DNA of 7,712 nt from the NCBI GenBank assembly GCA_011046405.1, contig DSAR01000572.1, forward strand, positions 1-7,712. Direction: 5' to 3'. The notes beneath the pieces were generated by a model. The model searched no databases and had not been told where the DNA came from. It saw only the letters and a program-made list of their open reading frames with translations. Below are positions 5,586-7,712 of this stretch, one piece after another; the first letter of the stretch is position 1, and each line of letters opens with the position of its first letter. The translations under genes and the position numbers were made by a program. The stretch comes from Chloroflexota bacterium. GTDB lineage: Bacteria > Chloroflexota > Anaerolineae > B4-G1.

Positions 5586-7193
5586 ATGAAACGCCTAATC
5601 ATACTGGCCAATATACTGATCATTGCAACGATAGCGCTCGCAGCTTGCGCGCAGCCGGGGACCATCTTGGAAGAAGAGGAAGCGACCAGATCGGGCGGGA
5701 ATCTCATCATTCACGCCGCCGGTATGATCCAGTTTGACTACGCCAGATGTGCTGACGACAATTCTTTCTGGGTCATTTCCAATATTTACAGCACGTTCTA
5801 TCGCTGCAATAACGACCAGACCATTTTTCCCGACCTGGCTACCTCGTGGGAATACGAGGACGACACGACGTTGATCATCCACCTGCGCGAGGGCGTGATG
5901 TGGCACGATGGCAACGACGTCTTCCCCGAGGGTGAGAGCCGGGAGGTCGTCGCCGCCGACGTGGTCTACTCGGTCGAGCGGGGCGTCGAACTCGAAGGCT
6001 CGACCATTTCCGCCGATTTCCTGGCGACGTTCGAGTCGATCGAGGCGCTGGACGATTACACGGTCAAGCTGACGCTCAGTGAACCGAACGCACTGTTGCT
6101 CGCCTGCGCCCGGGGCTTGGGCGGGTTCGCCATCATCCCCAAGGAGGCTGTCGATATGTACGGCGACGACTTCGCGCTCAACCCGGTCGGGTCAGGGCCG
6201 TTCAAGTTCGTCGAGTACAAGCCGGATGAGGAAGTGGTCCTCGAGCGAAACGAGGATTACTGGAAAAAGCCCTACCTCGACACCGTGACTTTCAAGGTCA
6301 TTCCCGATGAAGATGCGGCCTTGATTTCCTTCGAGACCGGCGAGATCGACTGGATCAGCTCGATTCCCCAGGAAGACGTGGCCCGCATTCGAGATGATAA
6401 CCGCTTCGAACTGCATCACAGCGGCCTGGAATGCGCCCCGTGGATCATGTTCGATATGGCGGTGCCTCTCCACCAGGATCAGGCGTTCCGCCAGGCCCTG
6501 GCCTACGCAATAGATGGGGCGGCGATCAGCAAGAACGTCGAGGGCGATAACTTCGTCGGCGGATGCGGCATCGCGGGCAAGGGAATTCCCGGTTACGATC
6601 CCGATCTATGCCAATACTTCCCCTACGATCCAGAGGGGGCCAAGGAACTCCTGGCCGAACTGGGGTGGGAGGACACCGACGGCGACGGCGTCCTGGACAA
6701 AGACGGCGAAGATCTGGTCTTCGAGATGGAGATCTGGAACATGGCGCCGATGCCCCGTTACGGCGAGGCGATCGTCATCCAGTTAGAGGAAATCGGCATC
6801 TCGGTCAATCTGCAGACGGTCGAGTTCGGCACCTGGATCAACGACCTATTCGCCGAGGGAGGTCCCGGTAAAGCGATGATGGCCTCCGGCTTCTGCACCG
6901 ACGGCGGGTTGAACAGCGTCTTCGGCGAGACGGCGGCGACTGCTCAATCGCTCAACTACGATATGCCGGAGATCTACGAACTGCTGGCGAGGGCCAACGT
7001 GACCATCGACCCGGTCGAGCGAGACAACATCCTCCGGGAAGCCCAGGAGATGCTCTTCTCGCAATACCTGGCGATCCCGATGGAGCATTCCACCGGTTAC
7101 GCCGCCACCAACTCTCGCGTCGAGGGTTGGCACGGCATTTTCTGGACCGCTAACATCTGCACCGAAGAGAACAACGTGTGGCTGAATGAGTAG
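5586..7193 (+). CDS. ABC transporter solute-binding lipoprotein, family 5 (peptide/nickel class)
   Basis: The product has 535 residues, a usual length for DppA/OppA-like proteins. It begins with a lipoprotein signal: MKR, a hydrophobic stretch, then the lipobox LAAC with Cys21 as the predicted lipidated residue, so the mature protein sits on the outer face of the membrane. Family 5 hallmarks are visible: LATSWEYEDDTTLIIHLREGVMWHDG (about 80-105), VVAADVVYSVERG, GSGPFKFVEY (202-211) and ERNEDYWKKPYLDTVTF. A DTDGDGVLD loop (363-371) resembles an EF-hand calcium loop without the final Glu. There are eight further cysteines after the lipid-bearing one, more than I would expect in this family. Homologues bind peptides, but also sugars, opines or metal complexes, and the ligand cannot be read from the sequence. 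The gene lies in front of a matching permease and divergent from a SARP regulator. Confidence 0.93.
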   Translation: MKRLIILANILIIATIALAACAQPGTILEEEEATRSGGNLIIHAAGMIQFDYARCADDNSFWVISNIYSTFYRCNNDQTIFPDLATSWEYEDDTTLIIHLREGVMWHDGNDVFPEGESREVVAADVVYSVERGVELEGSTISADFLATFESIEALDDYTVKLTLSEPNALLLACARGLGGFAIIPKEAVDMYGDDFALNPVGSGPFKFVEYKPDEEVVLERNEDYWKKPYLDTVTFKVIPDEDAALISFETGEIDWISSIPQEDVARIRDDNRFELHHSGLECAPWIMFDMAVPLHQDQAFRQALAYAIDGAAISKNVEGDNFVGGCGIAGKGIPGYDPDLCQYFPYDPEGAKELLAELGWEDTDGDGVLDKDGEDLVFEMEIWNMAPMPRYGEAIVIQLEEIGISVNLQTVEFGTWINDLFAEGGPGKAMMASGFCTDGGLNSVFGETAATAQSLNYDMPEIYELLARANVTIDPVERDNILREAQEMLFSQYLAIPMEHSTGYAATNSRVEGWHGIFWTANICTEENNVWLNE

Positions 7194-7215
7194 GTTGCTG
7201 CGTTAAGGCAGGTTC

Positions 7216-7252
7216 AAAGGGTCGGTCGGTCTTGATGGCCGGCCGGCCCTTT
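7216..7252 (+). terminator. Intercistronic stem-loop between binding-protein and permease genes
   Basis: Bases 7216-7231 pair without a break with 7237-7252 if G-U pairs are allowed: 16 pairs, three of them G-U, around the loop TTGAT. On the opposite strand those three positions become A-C mismatches, so the fold suits rightward RNA. Only three T residues end the stem, so it is probably a leaky terminator or an mRNA stabiliser, not a full stop. The permease gene starts 16 bases later. Confidence 0.65.
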
Positions 7253-7257
7253 CATCT

Positions 7258-7263
7258 GGGAGG
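7258..7263 (+). promoter_or_regulatory. Ribosome binding site of the permease gene
   Basis: GGGAGG stands five T residues before GTG at 7269. It fixes GTG as the start, and the protein then begins MKRYIIHRLL, as DppB-type permeases do. Confidence 0.8.
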
Positions 7264-7268
7264 TTTTT

Positions 7269-7712
7269 GTGAAGCGATACATCATTCATCGTTTGTTGAT
7301 CTTATTTCCACTCTTGTTGGCTATTTCATTTTTGACCTTCATCATGATTTACCTGGCCCCGGGCGATCCGATCTCGACCCAGTTCGGCCTGCAACTCAGG
7401 GGTATGGATCCGGAACGCATCAATGAGATCCGCGAGCAATTGGGGCTCAACGATCCGATACTGATTCAGTATCTGCGCTATTTGGCCAATCTGTTGCGAG
7501 GAGATATGGGGCGCTCGCTCACGACCCACCAACCAGTTTCCCGAGAGATTCTCACCCGTTTGCCGGCGACGCTCCAGTTGACGTTTGCGTCTATGCTCTT
7601 CGTCCTGGTGATAGCCATTCCCCTGGGCATTGTCTCGGCAGTCAAGCGTGGTTCGCTGCTGGATAACGTGTGTATGGGGGGGGCGTTGGTGGGCGTCTCG
7701 ATGCCTTCCTTC
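7269..7712 (+). CDS. ABC transporter permease, DppB/OppB family (3' partial)
   Basis: There are 148 codons from GTG to the right edge with no stop; full-length relatives have about 310-340 residues. The protein opens MKRYIIHRLLILFPLLLAIS, then a first membrane segment (about 9-29) and the APGDP motif (30-34). An extracytoplasmic region with REQLGLNDPILIQYLRYLANLLRGDMGRSL (about 53-82) follows, all typical of the first permease of peptide-class importers. A second membrane segment (about 100-121) follows RLPATLQL, and a third begins near the edge. The ATPase-contacting EAA loop lies outside the window. It is 75 bases behind the binding-protein gene on the same strand and would form the membrane channel with a second permease and ATPases, expected further right. 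Confidence 0.93.
   Translation, partial: MKRYIIHRLLILFPLLLAISFLTFIMIYLAPGDPISTQFGLQLRGMDPERINEIREQLGLNDPILIQYLRYLANLLRGDMGRSLTTHQPVSREILTRLPATLQLTFASMLFVLVIAIPLGIVSAVKRGSLLDNVCMGGALVGVSMPSF

Overview
The window looks like a chromosomal segment of a high-GC, Gram-positive-type or monoderm bacterium. Chloroflexota (Anaerolineae-like) is the best guess. That placement is an inference from three traits: a GT39-type membrane glycosyltransferase with a duplicated C-terminal beta-sandwich module, a long SARP/NB-ARC/TPR regulator of the style common in that phylum, and a lipoprotein solute-binding protein. Nothing here proves the taxon.

Layout. (1) Positions 1-2031 (+) hold the 3' part of a large multi-pass membrane glycosyltransferase gene, entering from the left edge. 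A roughly 120-bp palindromic element (299-418) lies inside it and is read through in frame. (2) Positions 2032-2190 form a short convergent intergenic region filled with nested inverted repeats (2066-2186), including a 22-bp GC-rich hairpin arm. (3) Positions 2191-5229 (-) encode a 1012-residue SARP-type transcriptional regulator: winged helix, bacterial transcriptional activation domain (BTAD), STAND-class NB-ARC ATPase and TPR sensor. (4) Positions 5230-5585 are the divergent control region. It holds a -10 box for each direction and, between them, a helically phased array of GCAACG-like direct repeats that resembles a SARP operator. A 240-nt leader for the rightward transcript follows, with a predicted stem-loop that ends on an orphan Shine-Dalgarno sequence. 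(5) Positions 5586-7193 (+) encode a family 5 (peptide/nickel class) ABC solute-binding lipoprotein. (6) Positions 7216-7252 form an intercistronic hairpin. (7) Positions 7269-7712 (+) hold the 5' part of a DppB/OppB-type permease running off the right edge.

How it works together (inference). The SARP regulator and the ABC importer form a divergent regulator-target pair. The rightward promoter has an excellent extended -10 but no recognisable -35, and the repeat array occupies the place where a SARP activator would bind. The array also overlaps the only candidate -35 of the regulator's own promoter, so autoregulation is likely. The stem-loop between the binding-protein and permease genes fits the usual need for more binding protein than permease. 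The glycosyltransferase is convergent to this unit and separated from it by the palindromic region; nothing ties it functionally to the importer.

The strongest candidates for something undescribed are the operator-like array, the structured leader, and the two BIME-like palindromic elements, one of them translated inside a protein.
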